Position numbers and translations under genes: made by a program. Of a stretch of 57,470 nucleotides of DNA, positions 1 to 7,332 are shown piece by piece. The DNA comes from a virus. Numbering within the stretch: the first letter of the stretch is position 1; each line of letters opens with the position of its first letter. Below the pieces are notes generated by a model that saw nothing but the letters and a program-made list of their open reading frames with translations, searched no databases and was not told the DNA's origin. The stretch spans positions 1 to 57,470 of the IMG/VR virus record IMGVR_UViG_3300042914_002726, one strand, 5' to 3'.

Positions 1-281
1 ATTTTTTGAATTAAAGTTTTAACTGGAGCCGTTGGGTTAGCTCCATTATTAAAACCTAAAAAAGAAAATAAATTACCATAACCACCGAGAGTTCCAGAGT
101 TGTTAGAAGCTGTTTCCCCGCCATCTAATTCTTGAGTAACAGGGTGAGATTCAAAATCTGCACGAAATAATATTTTTTCTTTTTCTACTTCTTTTTGCAC
201 GATATCACGAACCATTTTTTTAACCGCGCGGTTTGTAAAAATTGCCCTCTCAATAGCTTTTTTATTAACTTTTCCAGCCAT
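1..281 (-). CDS. Head/neck-region protein, 3' end cut by window edge
   Basis: The reading frame begins with MAGKVNKKAI at position 281 and runs off the left edge after 93 codons, so the C-terminus is missing. The start overlaps the stop of the upstream gene (TAATG), which supports the start choice. The visible part is basic and helical (residues 10-40), then Gly/Asn-rich. I recognise no family. Its place after capsid and neck genes suggests a connector or tail-completion protein, by context only. Confidence 0.6.
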   Translation of the reverse strand, partial: MAGKVNKKAIERAIFTNRAVKKMVRDIVQKEVEKEKILFRADFESHPVTQELDGGETASNNSGTLGGYGNLFSFLGFNNGANPTAPVKTLIQK

Positions 282-712
282 TATTCGCTCTCCTTAAAAA
301 ATAAAGTATAAAAATCAATATTAAAAAGTCCATGAGGGCGATTTGTACCAAGCGCTTGAACTGGACGGCCATCAATTTCAATTTTCTCAGCATCACTAAT
401 AAAATCAACAAAATCTTTTTTAGCTTTGATGCGACAGATATTTCCACGAACTTCTTCTCGAATTTCTGGCCATCCACCCATTTTAGACGGGTCTTGCCAT
501 TGAATACGACAATCAAATTTTCCGCTTACGGGAATATAAGTTACTTCAATTGATTCTTGTTCGTTATATAAAAAATTATAGTTGGGATCACTTGAGACTA
601 CTACACGCTCAGGAGTCTTCCACGCAATGACGAACCTTGAGAATGTATCATGCAAATCATTGAATTCGTTGGCCAATAATAATTTTTCTTCATTTGAAAC
701 TAGACTTGGCAT
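281..712 (-). CDS. Putative head-tail connector protein
   Basis: 143 residues with no recognised domain or membrane segment. It lies between two other small genes downstream of the major capsid gene, where neck, head-completion and tail-terminator proteins usually sit in tailed phages. It starts one base after the stop of its upstream neighbour (TAA-T-ATG) and its own stop overlaps the next start, so the three genes look translationally coupled. Function is inferred from position. Confidence 0.6.
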   Translation of the reverse strand: MPSLVSNEEKLLLANEFNDLHDTFSRFVIAWKTPERVVVSSDPNYNFLYNEQESIEVTYIPVSGKFDCRIQWQDPSKMGGWPEIREEVRGNICRIKAKKDFVDFISDAEKIEIDGRPVQALGTNRPHGLFNIDFYTLFFKESE

Positions 713-713
713 A

Positions 714-1247
714 TTAATTTAGTGTTCTTTGATATTCTTGAATAATATAGTGGGAAACCCCTTCGGTATCGTCTCCAGCAATTTGGTCTGGAACGGCATT
801 GTATTTAAGATACATTTTAACGGCTTTATCTAGTTCCGCTTTACAGTCTTGCGCTAAACCTCTAAAGTTTTTAGATATTTCATTTTTATTAATTTTTGTA
901 ATAGTGCTATCACCCTCTTTTAAAGTAGTCCAATCACGACCAATAGTTGCAGAACTTTTTGCCAAGTTTCTAGACTGGTTTTTTAAAAAATCGCAATCAA
1001 AAATCATTTTATAAATAGATAATTGATCATTACTTGGTTCTGGACTAATACCATAACCAGTAATAATATTCTGTTGATTTTTGTAGGCAATTCCAGAAAA
1101 AGATGTGCCGATTAAATTATTTAGTTTTCCTAAATTAGAATTATCTATAAACCAAGAAGTTAATCGCGCTGGAGTATAATCTACAGGCTCGCCTAAATCA
1201 TAATAAACGTTGGTAACAAATTGTGTTAAATAATCTTGACAGTTCAC
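714..1247 (-). CDS. Putative neck/head-completion protein
   Basis: 177 residues. The frame has a stop just upstream, leaving GTG at 1247 as the likely start (MNCQDYLTQF). A GTGTAA-type box on the minus strand at 1255-1262 lies about 8 nt ahead, as for other virion genes here. No domain is recognised. Position after the capsid gene suggests a head-tail adaptor. The GTG start is less certain than the reading frame. Confidence 0.6.
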   Translation of the reverse strand: MNCQDYLTQFVTNVYYDLGEPVDYTPARLTSWFIDNSNLGKLNNLIGTSFSGIAYKNQQNIITGYGISPEPSNDQLSIYKMIFDCDFLKNQSRNLAKSSATIGRDWTTLKEGDSTITKINKNEISKNFRGLAQDCKAELDKAVKMYLKYNAVPDQIAGDDTEGVSHYIIQEYQRTLN

Positions 1248-1254
1248 ACATTAT

Positions 1255-1262
1255 TTTACACA
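1255..1262 (-). promoter_or_regulatory. Late-type box (TGTGTAAA) before 714..1247
   Basis: Minus-strand TGTGTAAA matches the AGTGTAA-like box repeated before virion genes. It sits 7-8 nt ahead of the GTG start. Confidence 0.4.
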
Positions 1263-1266
1263 AAAA

Positions 1267-1644
1267 TTAGGCGCCTTCTCTTAAGATCTTTTTAGCTTTT
1301 GCGTCTAAATCATCGACAGATCTAACTTGACCAGTTGCTACATTACTACCATATCTTGAATTCCATTTAACGAATTCTTGAGCTAAACGATCAGTTAAAA
1401 CTTTTCTATCTGGAGTTGGAACTAGTCCAATTTTATAAGCATGTGCTTGTAAATCGGTCATATTCATTTCAGCCAATTGGCCACGATATTCTTCGGAACT
1501 ATTAGCCGTATAAATAGAAAGAGTTTCTCCTAAAATTTCATCTAAAGAAGATGGTTGTTTTTGAACTTTTTCTTCTTTTCCATGAATTTGTAACATATCT
1601 TTTTTCGAGGGGCGACCTCTTTTCTTTTTATTGGTAGTATTCAT
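1267..1644 (-). CDS. Small basic protein with AT-hook-like start and SAP/HeH-like end
   Basis: 125 residues. The N-terminus has the AT-hook-like core KKRGRPSKKD (about residues 7-16), seen also near 52.5 kb. Residues about 64-90 (DLQAHAYKIGLVPTPDRKVL) resemble a SAP or HeH-type helix-extension-helix, a fold found in phage capsid-associated proteins. It lies just beyond the terminator of the capsid gene. A DNA-contacting head protein is a reasonable guess; the motif calls are by eye. Confidence 0.6.
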   Translation of the reverse strand: MNTTNKKKRGRPSKKDMLQIHGKEEKVQKQPSSLDEILGETLSIYTANSSEEYRGQLAEMNMTDLQAHAYKIGLVPTPDRKVLTDRLAQEFVKWNSRYGSNVATGQVRSVDDLDAKAKKILREGA

Positions 1645-1689
1645 CTTAAATATTATGTTATTTTATATAATAATAATCTAAATTTTTAT

Positions 1690-1718
1690 AAAAAAAGAGC
1701 CACCCTCGCGGGTGGCCC
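1690..1718 (-). terminator. Rho-independent terminator after capsid gene
   Basis: Minus-strand hairpin with a 7-bp stem GCCACCC/GGGTGGC (1699-1705 with 1710-1716) followed by a run of T (A run at 1690-1696 on the plus strand). It lies 25 nt past the major capsid stop. Confidence 0.85.
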
Positions 1719-1742
1719 TTAATTTTTAAACTATTTGTTTAA

Positions 1743-2867
1743 TTATACAATTAAACCAACAGCTGCACGAGCGTCAACAGCTACGCGGCCTTCTTCTACA
1801 TAACTGTAGAAACCAACTTTTTGGCTACGAGCCAAGAATTGATCGTCAGGAAGAACCTTGACTTGACCACGGCCTTCGCTTTGAATTGCGACTGGGCGCA
1901 AGAAAGCGTTACGGCTAGCGTCGATACCGAGAATTAATTCATCGGTTGCACTTGCGAATTCTGTTCCACCGGAAGCGCCATAAGTGTTGAATTGTGTCGA
2001 TCCAGCGAAGGTATCGAACAAGTCATTGTATTTACGAGCTTCACCGAGTTCAAGCAATTCATGAATTGTTACGCCGAAGATTTCGTTCGTACCAGCGGCA
2101 CGATAGATATCTTCACGAACGCTGTCAGGAAGAGCTACCGAAGTAGCACCACTAGAAGCGACAGCACCAGAACGGGTATTCATTGGCTGATAAGCGAACG
2201 CACGAATTTGTTCTTTGACTTCTGGGCTTACGAAGATGTCGGTCAAGCCACGGCTCTGAAGAGCTTGTGGTGTACCGCCTGTGTAAGCAGCGTTAAGTCT
2301 ACGGACTAAAGTCCAAAGTTTATTCATGTCATCGAGTTGGAAAGTTCCGGCAGTACCAACACGGAAAACGTGCTTGGTGCTGTTTGTGGAAGCTTCGGCC
2401 AAGAGTTTGAGAATAACAGCCCAAGCATTACGTTCTTGTTTAACAAGAATTTCATTGGCCATACGTTCTAAACCAGCGGCTACAACGTCGAGACGGGCTC
2501 TACGAACATAACGCTTGTCCATACTGATTGCACTGTCAAGACGATAGGTGTTAACCTTCATTTCTTGCATGCCTTGAACAAAGTTAGTTGGGAGACCGCC
2601 ACCTACTGTTTGTGACCAAACGCTGATGTGACCTTCGTTAAGACCATAGTATAAGTCGAGAGGAATCGAGGGCGAATCATCTTCGTCAAATTCTACGTCA
2701 CGATAAATCATGCTGGCAGTACCAGCTTGTAAGAGAACTTGCTGAACAACATCGCTGATGAATGCAGCAAAAGCTTCTTGAGCTTCTACAGCTACAGTTT
2801 TGTTGTCTGAAGCAAGAGCCTTGATAAGCTCGATTTGCTCAGGATTTTTGTCGAATTGAATTTTCAT
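1743..2867 (-). CDS. Major capsid protein
   Basis: 374 residues, mostly soluble mixed alpha/beta. The identification rests on size, its place after the protease-scaffold and decoration genes, GC-richer codon choice than neighbouring genes (expected for an abundant protein), and its own strong terminator immediately downstream. The N-terminal part includes an acidic stretch DEDDSP and internal segments typical of HK97-fold capsid proteins, but no sequence motif is diagnostic. The leader on the minus strand is A-rich, without a clear Shine-Dalgarno. Confidence 0.8.
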   Translation of the reverse strand: MKIQFDKNPEQIELIKALASDNKTVAVEAQEAFAAFISDVVQQVLLQAGTASMIYRDVEFDEDDSPSIPLDLYYGLNEGHISVWSQTVGGGLPTNFVQGMQEMKVNTYRLDSAISMDKRYVRRARLDVVAAGLERMANEILVKQERNAWAVILKLLAEASTNSTKHVFRVGTAGTFQLDDMNKLWTLVRRLNAAYTGGTPQALQSRGLTDIFVSPEVKEQIRAFAYQPMNTRSGAVASSGATSVALPDSVREDIYRAAGTNEIFGVTIHELLELGEARKYNDLFDTFAGSTQFNTYGASGGTEFASATDELILGIDASRNAFLRPVAIQSEGRGQVKVLPDDQFLARSQKVGFYSYVEEGRVAVDARAAVGLIV

Positions 2868-2892
2868 ATTTTTATAATTTCTTTCTAATTGA

Positions 2893-3429
2893 TTAGAGTT
2901 CTACCTTGAGTAAAGCATATCCTTCGTCGTTTTTAGGTCCGAGGAATTTACCAACTGTTGCGCTGCCATAGGCAACTACTTTAAGGTCTCCACCACCAGC
3001 ATCAGAAACGGCTGCGCCGCTACCGAATCCTGGGGTGCCAACAATACCGTTAACAAGGACAAGACCCTTCGTAAGAATAGGTGCTGCTTGACCACTGATG
3101 ATGACATCCATCTCAGCTGCCTTGCGTGGGTTGAAAATTAATTGTTCACCGTTCTCGTCGAATTTGCGAACGTCTTTGAGCAACAAACCAACGATTGCAC
3201 CTTTAGCTGCGCCAGAAGCGGCTGGGCTAACGGTCCAAGGAACGTTGAATTGTGCTGAAAGAGTATTCCCGTAGGACGAGAGGTTGTCTAAAGATGAAGC
3301 ATCTTTTAAATTAACCCCAACGCTATCAGCTGTAACAACAGTACCTTTATTGGCACTTACAGCATTGACGGCGAAAAGGTTAATAACATCATGCTCATCA
3401 TAATCTCTAAATGGTTTTAAATTTGCCAT
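2893..3429 (-). CDS. Putative capsid decoration/head stabilisation protein
   Basis: 178 residues, rich in Gly, Ala and Val, beta-rich, with no membrane segment. It lies between the scaffold gene and the capsid gene, the classical slot for a decoration protein. Codon usage is GC-richer like the capsid gene, suggesting high expression. No family motif is visible, so the role is inferred from context. Confidence 0.65.
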   Translation of the reverse strand: MANLKPFRDYDEHDVINLFAVNAVSANKGTVVTADSVGVNLKDASSLDNLSSYGNTLSAQFNVPWTVSPAASGAAKGAIVGLLLKDVRKFDENGEQLIFNPRKAAEMDVIISGQAAPILTKGLVLVNGIVGTPGFGSGAAVSDAGGGDLKVVAYGSATVGKFLGPKNDEGYALLKVEL

Positions 3430-3448
3430 AATATTTTATCTTTCTTTT

Positions 3449-5269
3449 TTATTTAATTTTTACGCTGTTTTTATTGAAAGCTGCACCGATTTTTTCGACC
3501 AGTGAAACTTCTTGAGGAGAGGAAGCGTTTGGAAGGACTTCTTCCGTTACCTCTGCACTCGAAATTACTTCTTCTACAGTTTTTTCTTCGCTAGCTACAA
3601 CTTCGGAAGTTTCGGAAGCTTTTTCTTCTTTTACTTCTTCCTTCATTTCTTCTTTTTTGTACTCAGCTTTAGCGGCTTTCTTTTTAGCGGCTGCGAATGT
3701 AGAGAACTTCTTATACCATTTTTCGAACTGTTCGTCGTTTTCAATGGCGTTTAAATCTTCTGCGATGATACTACGATCTTCATCAGTAAGATCGAACTCT
3801 TCATCAAGCAAGGCCATACGGCGTTGGAAATTGGCTTCAATTTCTTTAGCTTTGAGGTCTTCTTGAATCTTCGTGAATTCTTCTTTTACTTTTTCACTAT
3901 CAGCCTTGATTGCTTCGAGATCTGTTTTCAATGTTGAAATTTGATCTTCGGCAGCTTTAAGTGCTGTTTCTTTTTCTTCAACTTTTGATTTCCATTCTTG
4001 GGCAAGTTCTGCAATACGATTCGAAATAAATTCACGAACAGCACTAGCAGCAACTTCCTTGATGGAATCGTCCGTAATATCATCAATATTTTTTAGTTGC
4101 ATATTATTTTTTACATTATTATTTTCTTCAGGGACACTTTTTTTATTCATTTTAATTTCAGAAGACTCTACTTCATTTTCTTCTTCATCATCTTCTTCTT
4201 CAATTTCTTCATAATTTTCGCTACCGCATTTAGGGCAGACTTCTGCATCAGCGCCTTTATATCCACAATCGGCACAAACATATTTTTCTTCTTCTGCTTT
4301 TACAGTTTCTTCAGTTTGTGGTTTATCATAAGAAATAACAACACCACTAACTTCAGCGGCAGGAGTATTTGTAAAACCAATTCCCAAAGGAAGAACATTG
4401 CCTTGAAGATTTAAAAGAACAATTTCTCCATCTTCTGTATATCCATTACCACCAAATACTTTAAGACGGTCTTTAAGTTCTACGATATCTTCTTCTTTTT
4501 CAATTATAGTAGCATCGGCTAAATTTTTATTTCCTTTAGCAACATTAAATTCATTAAACCCAAGTTCCCAACTTGCGCTAACCGAAAGATATTTATTCGA
4601 AGAGGGGTCACTGCTTTCTACAAGTTCAGAGGCAAAATCTGGATTTACAATTTTCCAAACATAACCAGAAAGAACAACATTAAATGGATCTTTCATTGCC
4701 TTGACTTCTTCAAGCGTTAATGGTTTACTACTACCAAATTCACTAAATCCATAACCAGTACAAACACCAACTACAACTTTGCGATTATGTTCAATATTAA
4801 ATGGTTTATTAATAAAATTTTCAACCATTGCTAGTGCAACATCTGTACTAATAATGTGTCCATTTTTATTTCCGCGATTAACAACGAAAGCATCAAAAGC
4901 AACACCCATTAAATCACGATTGACATCGAGATCAACGTTTTTAGGAAGATATTCTTTTAATTGATCAACAGATGCTACTGCTAAATATTTATCTTCATCA
5001 GATGAAACCATCGCCTGAACTATAATCCCGTCAAAACGAATTGAATATTTAAAATCTTTCATTGTATCCATTGGTAAATTTACACTTTGTTCTTCTAATA
5101 GGGCAACATTTTTGAGTTTATTGCTAATAACAATTTTATTGTTTTCAAATTTATCTAGTTCCATCGCGCACAAAGAGATAGGACGCGAAAAAGAAAAAAG
5201 TAAATCGGACAAGTCAAACCCAGTTAAGGGGTCAACATTTTTTACTGGCTCATCTTCGTAAGTCGGCAT
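3449..5269 (-). CDS. Prohead protease fused to zinc ribbon and scaffold
   Basis: 606 residues in three parts. Residues about 1-320 look like a phage prohead (S78/gp21-like) maturation protease, with His161 in FNIEHN and a later Ser in YLSVSASWEL (about 228-237) as candidate catalytic residues. Residues 332-348 form a CxxC-CxxC zinc ribbon. Residues about 360-606 are acidic, Glu/Lys-rich and strongly coiled-coil, as expected for a scaffold cut away during maturation. A protease-scaffold fusion just before the capsid gene is common in phages; a zinc ribbon as the linker is unusual. The start follows an AGTGTAA box at 5288. Confidence 0.75.
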   Translation of the reverse strand: MPTYEDEPVKNVDPLTGFDLSDLLFSFSRPISLCAMELDKFENNKIVISNKLKNVALLEEQSVNLPMDTMKDFKYSIRFDGIIVQAMVSSDEDKYLAVASVDQLKEYLPKNVDLDVNRDLMGVAFDAFVVNRGNKNGHIISTDVALAMVENFINKPFNIEHNRKVVVGVCTGYGFSEFGSSKPLTLEEVKAMKDPFNVVLSGYVWKIVNPDFASELVESSDPSSNKYLSVSASWELGFNEFNVAKGNKNLADATIIEKEEDIVELKDRLKVFGGNGYTEDGEIVLLNLQGNVLPLGIGFTNTPAAEVSGVVISYDKPQTEETVKAEEEKYVCADCGYKGADAEVCPKCGSENYEEIEEEDDEEENEVESSEIKMNKKSVPEENNNVKNNMQLKNIDDITDDSIKEVAASAVREFISNRIAELAQEWKSKVEEKETALKAAEDQISTLKTDLEAIKADSEKVKEEFTKIQEDLKAKEIEANFQRRMALLDEEFDLTDEDRSIIAEDLNAIENDEQFEKWYKKFSTFAAAKKKAAKAEYKKEEMKEEVKEEKASETSEVVASEEKTVEEVISSAEVTEEVLPNASSPQEVSLVEKIGAAFNKNSVKIK

Positions 5270-5287
5270 TTTGTTATTATAAATATA

Positions 5288-5294
5288 TTACACT
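5288..5294 (-). promoter_or_regulatory. Late-type box AGTGTAA before protease-scaffold gene
   Basis: Minus-strand AGTGTAA about 18 nt before the ATG at 5269, in an AT-only context. Same box as before portal and fibre genes. Confidence 0.5.
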
Positions 5295-5313
5295 AATTTT
5301 TATAATTTTATTA

Positions 5314-6009
5314 TTATAATCTTGCAAATTGCCAATGTTGAAAATCCATGTTTCTTTGGCGACCTAAACTAATCCCACCTTCGTCTTCTATAAATTTCCA
5401 ATAATCATTATAATCAGGATGAGCCATTTTTGCACGATCTTTACCCCATCTTAGTTGATTCCGGTCTGGATCAATATCTATCGCACAAGACCAAGAGTGA
5501 GTACTCCAAGAATTACCACCCCGCATTTTTCTAACATTTAAGCAGCCGCCAAAAAGATTTAATCCCAATCTTTCAATTTCTTTTTCTCCATATGTTTTCA
5601 ACACTTTTTCAAAAACACTATAAAAACTTTTTGCACATTTCTGATGACATGTAAATTTTTTAATTATTGTACCTTTTGCCCATGCTAATTTCATTGGATA
5701 TGGAATTTCTAAAGATGTGGTATTCTCCCCAACAGGTCCATAAAAATTTACCATGCTATTATAATCTTGTTTTGGCCAGCGTTGCGAAAGAGGCGTATTA
5801 CTTGAAACTGTTGTTACAAACTTCCAAGTTTTTGGTCCCACAACACCATCTGGTTTTAAACCATTTTTAAGTTGAAATTTTATAGTCTCCCGTTCAGTTG
5901 CTGGACCAAAAGCCCCGTCAACATAAGGAACTTTATAACCAGCGCTTTGCAAAAACAATTGCCACTGTTTTACTTCTTCACTCACATCTCCTTTTTGTAA
6001 AACTTTCAT
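5314..6009 (-). CDS. Endolysin: peptidoglycan-binding domain plus M15 peptidase
   Basis: 231 residues. Residues about 3-65 match the PG_binding_1 repeat (LQKGDVSEEVKQWQ ... DGAFGPATERETIKFQ ... DGVVGPKTW). Residues about 130-231 carry M15/VanY-type zinc peptidase motifs: STHSWSCAIDID and the C-terminal DFQHWQF, supplying the metal-binding His and Asp residues. It would cleave peptide cross-links of host peptidoglycan at lysis. No signal peptide is present, so it needs a holin. It starts one base after the stop of the upstream membrane gene (TAA-T-ATG). Confidence 0.88.
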   Translation of the reverse strand: MKVLQKGDVSEEVKQWQLFLQSAGYKVPYVDGAFGPATERETIKFQLKNGLKPDGVVGPKTWKFVTTVSSNTPLSQRWPKQDYNSMVNFYGPVGENTTSLEIPYPMKLAWAKGTIIKKFTCHQKCAKSFYSVFEKVLKTYGEKEIERLGLNLFGGCLNVRKMRGGNSWSTHSWSCAIDIDPDRNQLRWGKDRAKMAHPDYNDYWKFIEDEGGISLGRQRNMDFQHWQFARL

Positions 6010-6010
6010 A

Positions 6011-6487
6011 TTATTCTTGTTCTTGATTAAATACCCAATCTATTGGTGCATATGACGTATCATTTTTATATTTTTCCGCATAAACAACTGTTTGTTCTTG
6101 AATAATTTTTTCCTCTCGTTGTTCGGATGTTAATACAGAATCTAAATTTGTATTAGAAGTACTTCCATATTTAAAATCAATAGCTGCTTGAACACCAATA
6201 TAACTTGCCACAATAATGGCTACAATTTCTATTGTTTTTGTAAAAATAGTTACATATCCAGCAATTAACTCGTTTCTACTTGGTAATAGAAATAATATAC
6301 CAACAGACAATAAATAAAAAGCTAATAAACCAATAAATGAAGAAAGTGCTAAGAAAAATTTTTTAGATTTGAAATGGTTTTGATTACGTAAGGATTCTTG
6401 AAATTCTAAAGGAGTTCCTGGTGGAATTTTACTAGAACTTAAAAACGCAGCCGCATTACTAGCAATATGTTTTATATTTTGCCACAT
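6011..6487 (-). CDS. Two-TM membrane protein, holin candidate
   Basis: 158 residues from MWQNIKHI at 6487. That start is preferred over the one six codons upstream because it gives a TAG-T-ATG junction with the previous gene, the same spacing as other junctions here. Two hydrophobic segments (about residues 45-68 and 75-97) are followed by a charged C-terminal tail. The gene sits directly before the endolysin in a lysis-like cluster, so a holin or accessory lysis role is plausible. No named holin family is recognised. Confidence 0.65.
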   Translation of the reverse strand: MWQNIKHIASNAAAFLSSSKIPPGTPLEFQESLRNQNHFKSKKFFLALSSFIGLLAFYLLSVGILFLLPSRNELIAGYVTIFTKTIEIVAIIVASYIGVQAAIDFKYGSTSNTNLDSVLTSEQREEKIIQEQTVVYAEKYKNDTSYAPIDWVFNQEQE

Positions 6488-6488
6488 A

Positions 6489-7016
6489 CTACAAAAATAT
6501 TCCAATTAATAATGCAAATAATCCTGCCCCGCCGATAGGAACAGCAAGGTTATATGGTGGTGGAACTAATGCCATAAATTGTAAACCTAAAAACACTCCA
6601 GCTGCTGCAGCAATAATAACCGCAATAGTTTTTAATAGTTTATATTTTTTTGCAAGACTTTCATACTTTTCCATCCATTTAAATTTTTCAGATTGTTGTG
6701 CAACACCCCACTCTTTAAGTTTGTCGGCGGCTTCTTGTACTTTTTGGGTTTCTACTTGTGCGGAAATAATCTTAGCGTTAGCTCTTTCAAGGTTATCTCT
6801 TAATTTAGTATTTTGAGCTTTAGCGTTTTGTAGTTCAGAATTTAATTCTTTTATAATCTGTCTAGCGTTTGATATTGTTGCTGGATCTTTTTTAACTTCA
6901 ACTTGAACTGGAGTAGGTTTTGGTTTAGGTTTTTTATCCCAAGGCCACTTTATTTGCGCCATTCCTGTAGAAGTAACCAGTGTAAAAATAATGAGAATTG
7001 TTAGTATTTTTTTCAT
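6489..7016 (-). CDS. Signal peptide, coiled coil, C-terminal TMs; lysis-cassette protein
   Basis: 175 residues. An N-terminal hydrophobic signal (MKKILTILIIFTLVTSTGMA) is followed by a Lys/Pro stretch, a long coiled coil (about 45-120) and two C-terminal hydrophobic segments (about 130-175). The periplasmic coiled coil next to an endolysin and a small lipoprotein suggests an inner-membrane spanin-like or holin-associated protein, but classical i-spanins have only one N-terminal anchor. Joined to its upstream gene by TAA-T-ATG. Confidence 0.6.
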   Translation of the reverse strand: MKKILTILIIFTLVTSTGMAQIKWPWDKKPKPKPTPVQVEVKKDPATISNARQIIKELNSELQNAKAQNTKLRDNLERANAKIISAQVETQKVQEAADKLKEWGVAQQSEKFKWMEKYESLAKKYKLLKTIAVIIAAAAGVFLGLQFMALVPPPYNLAVPIGGAGLFALLIGIFL

Positions 7017-7017
7017 A

Positions 7018-7287
7018 TTATTCTGGTTTAATTATATTTTTATTTTGCGATTTTTCAATTTCTTCTAAAATTATATCAAGGCGCTCGGCAAGACTCAAAG
7101 CTTTATCAACCGATTTTCCAACTTCCGTATTCGCCTCTCCAGCTTTTATAAGTTCTTCTTTTGTATCTTTAAGTTCTTCTATCACTTTACCCGTTTCTAC
7201 AGTTGGCCCATTAATACCTTTATGATCTGGATTTAGACAAACACATCCAGTTAAAAAAACCGTTAATAATATTAAAAAATATTGCAT
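7018..7287 (-). CDS. Small lipoprotein, outer-spanin candidate
   Basis: 89 residues from MQYFLILLTV; an in-frame ATG six codons upstream is the alternative. The hydrophobic leader ends in a lipobox LTGC, and the mature part is a short acidic helix. Next to an endolysin and a periplasmic coiled-coil protein, an o-spanin role in outer-membrane disruption is plausible but unproven. A TGTGTA box lies 14-20 nt ahead on the minus strand. Confidence 0.6.
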   Translation of the reverse strand: MQYFLILLTVFLTGCVCLNPDHKGINGPTVETGKVIEELKDTKEELIKAGEANTEVGKSVDKALSLAERLDIILEEIEKSQNKNIIKPE

Positions 7288-7300
7288 ATATATATTTATA

Positions 7301-7307
7301 TACACAG
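7301..7307 (-). promoter_or_regulatory. Late-type box (CTGTGTA) before the lysis cassette
   Basis: Minus-strand CTGTGTA then an AT-rich stretch to the ATG at 7287. A degenerate version of the AGTGTAA box. Confidence 0.35.
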
Positions 7308-7332
7308 TATTTAAATTATATAAATGAATTTT

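Noticed and set aside
6489-7016. Confident i-spanin call
   Set aside because: Signal and coiled coil fit, but extra C-terminal hydrophobic segments do not match classical i-spanins, so only a general lysis-cassette role was kept.
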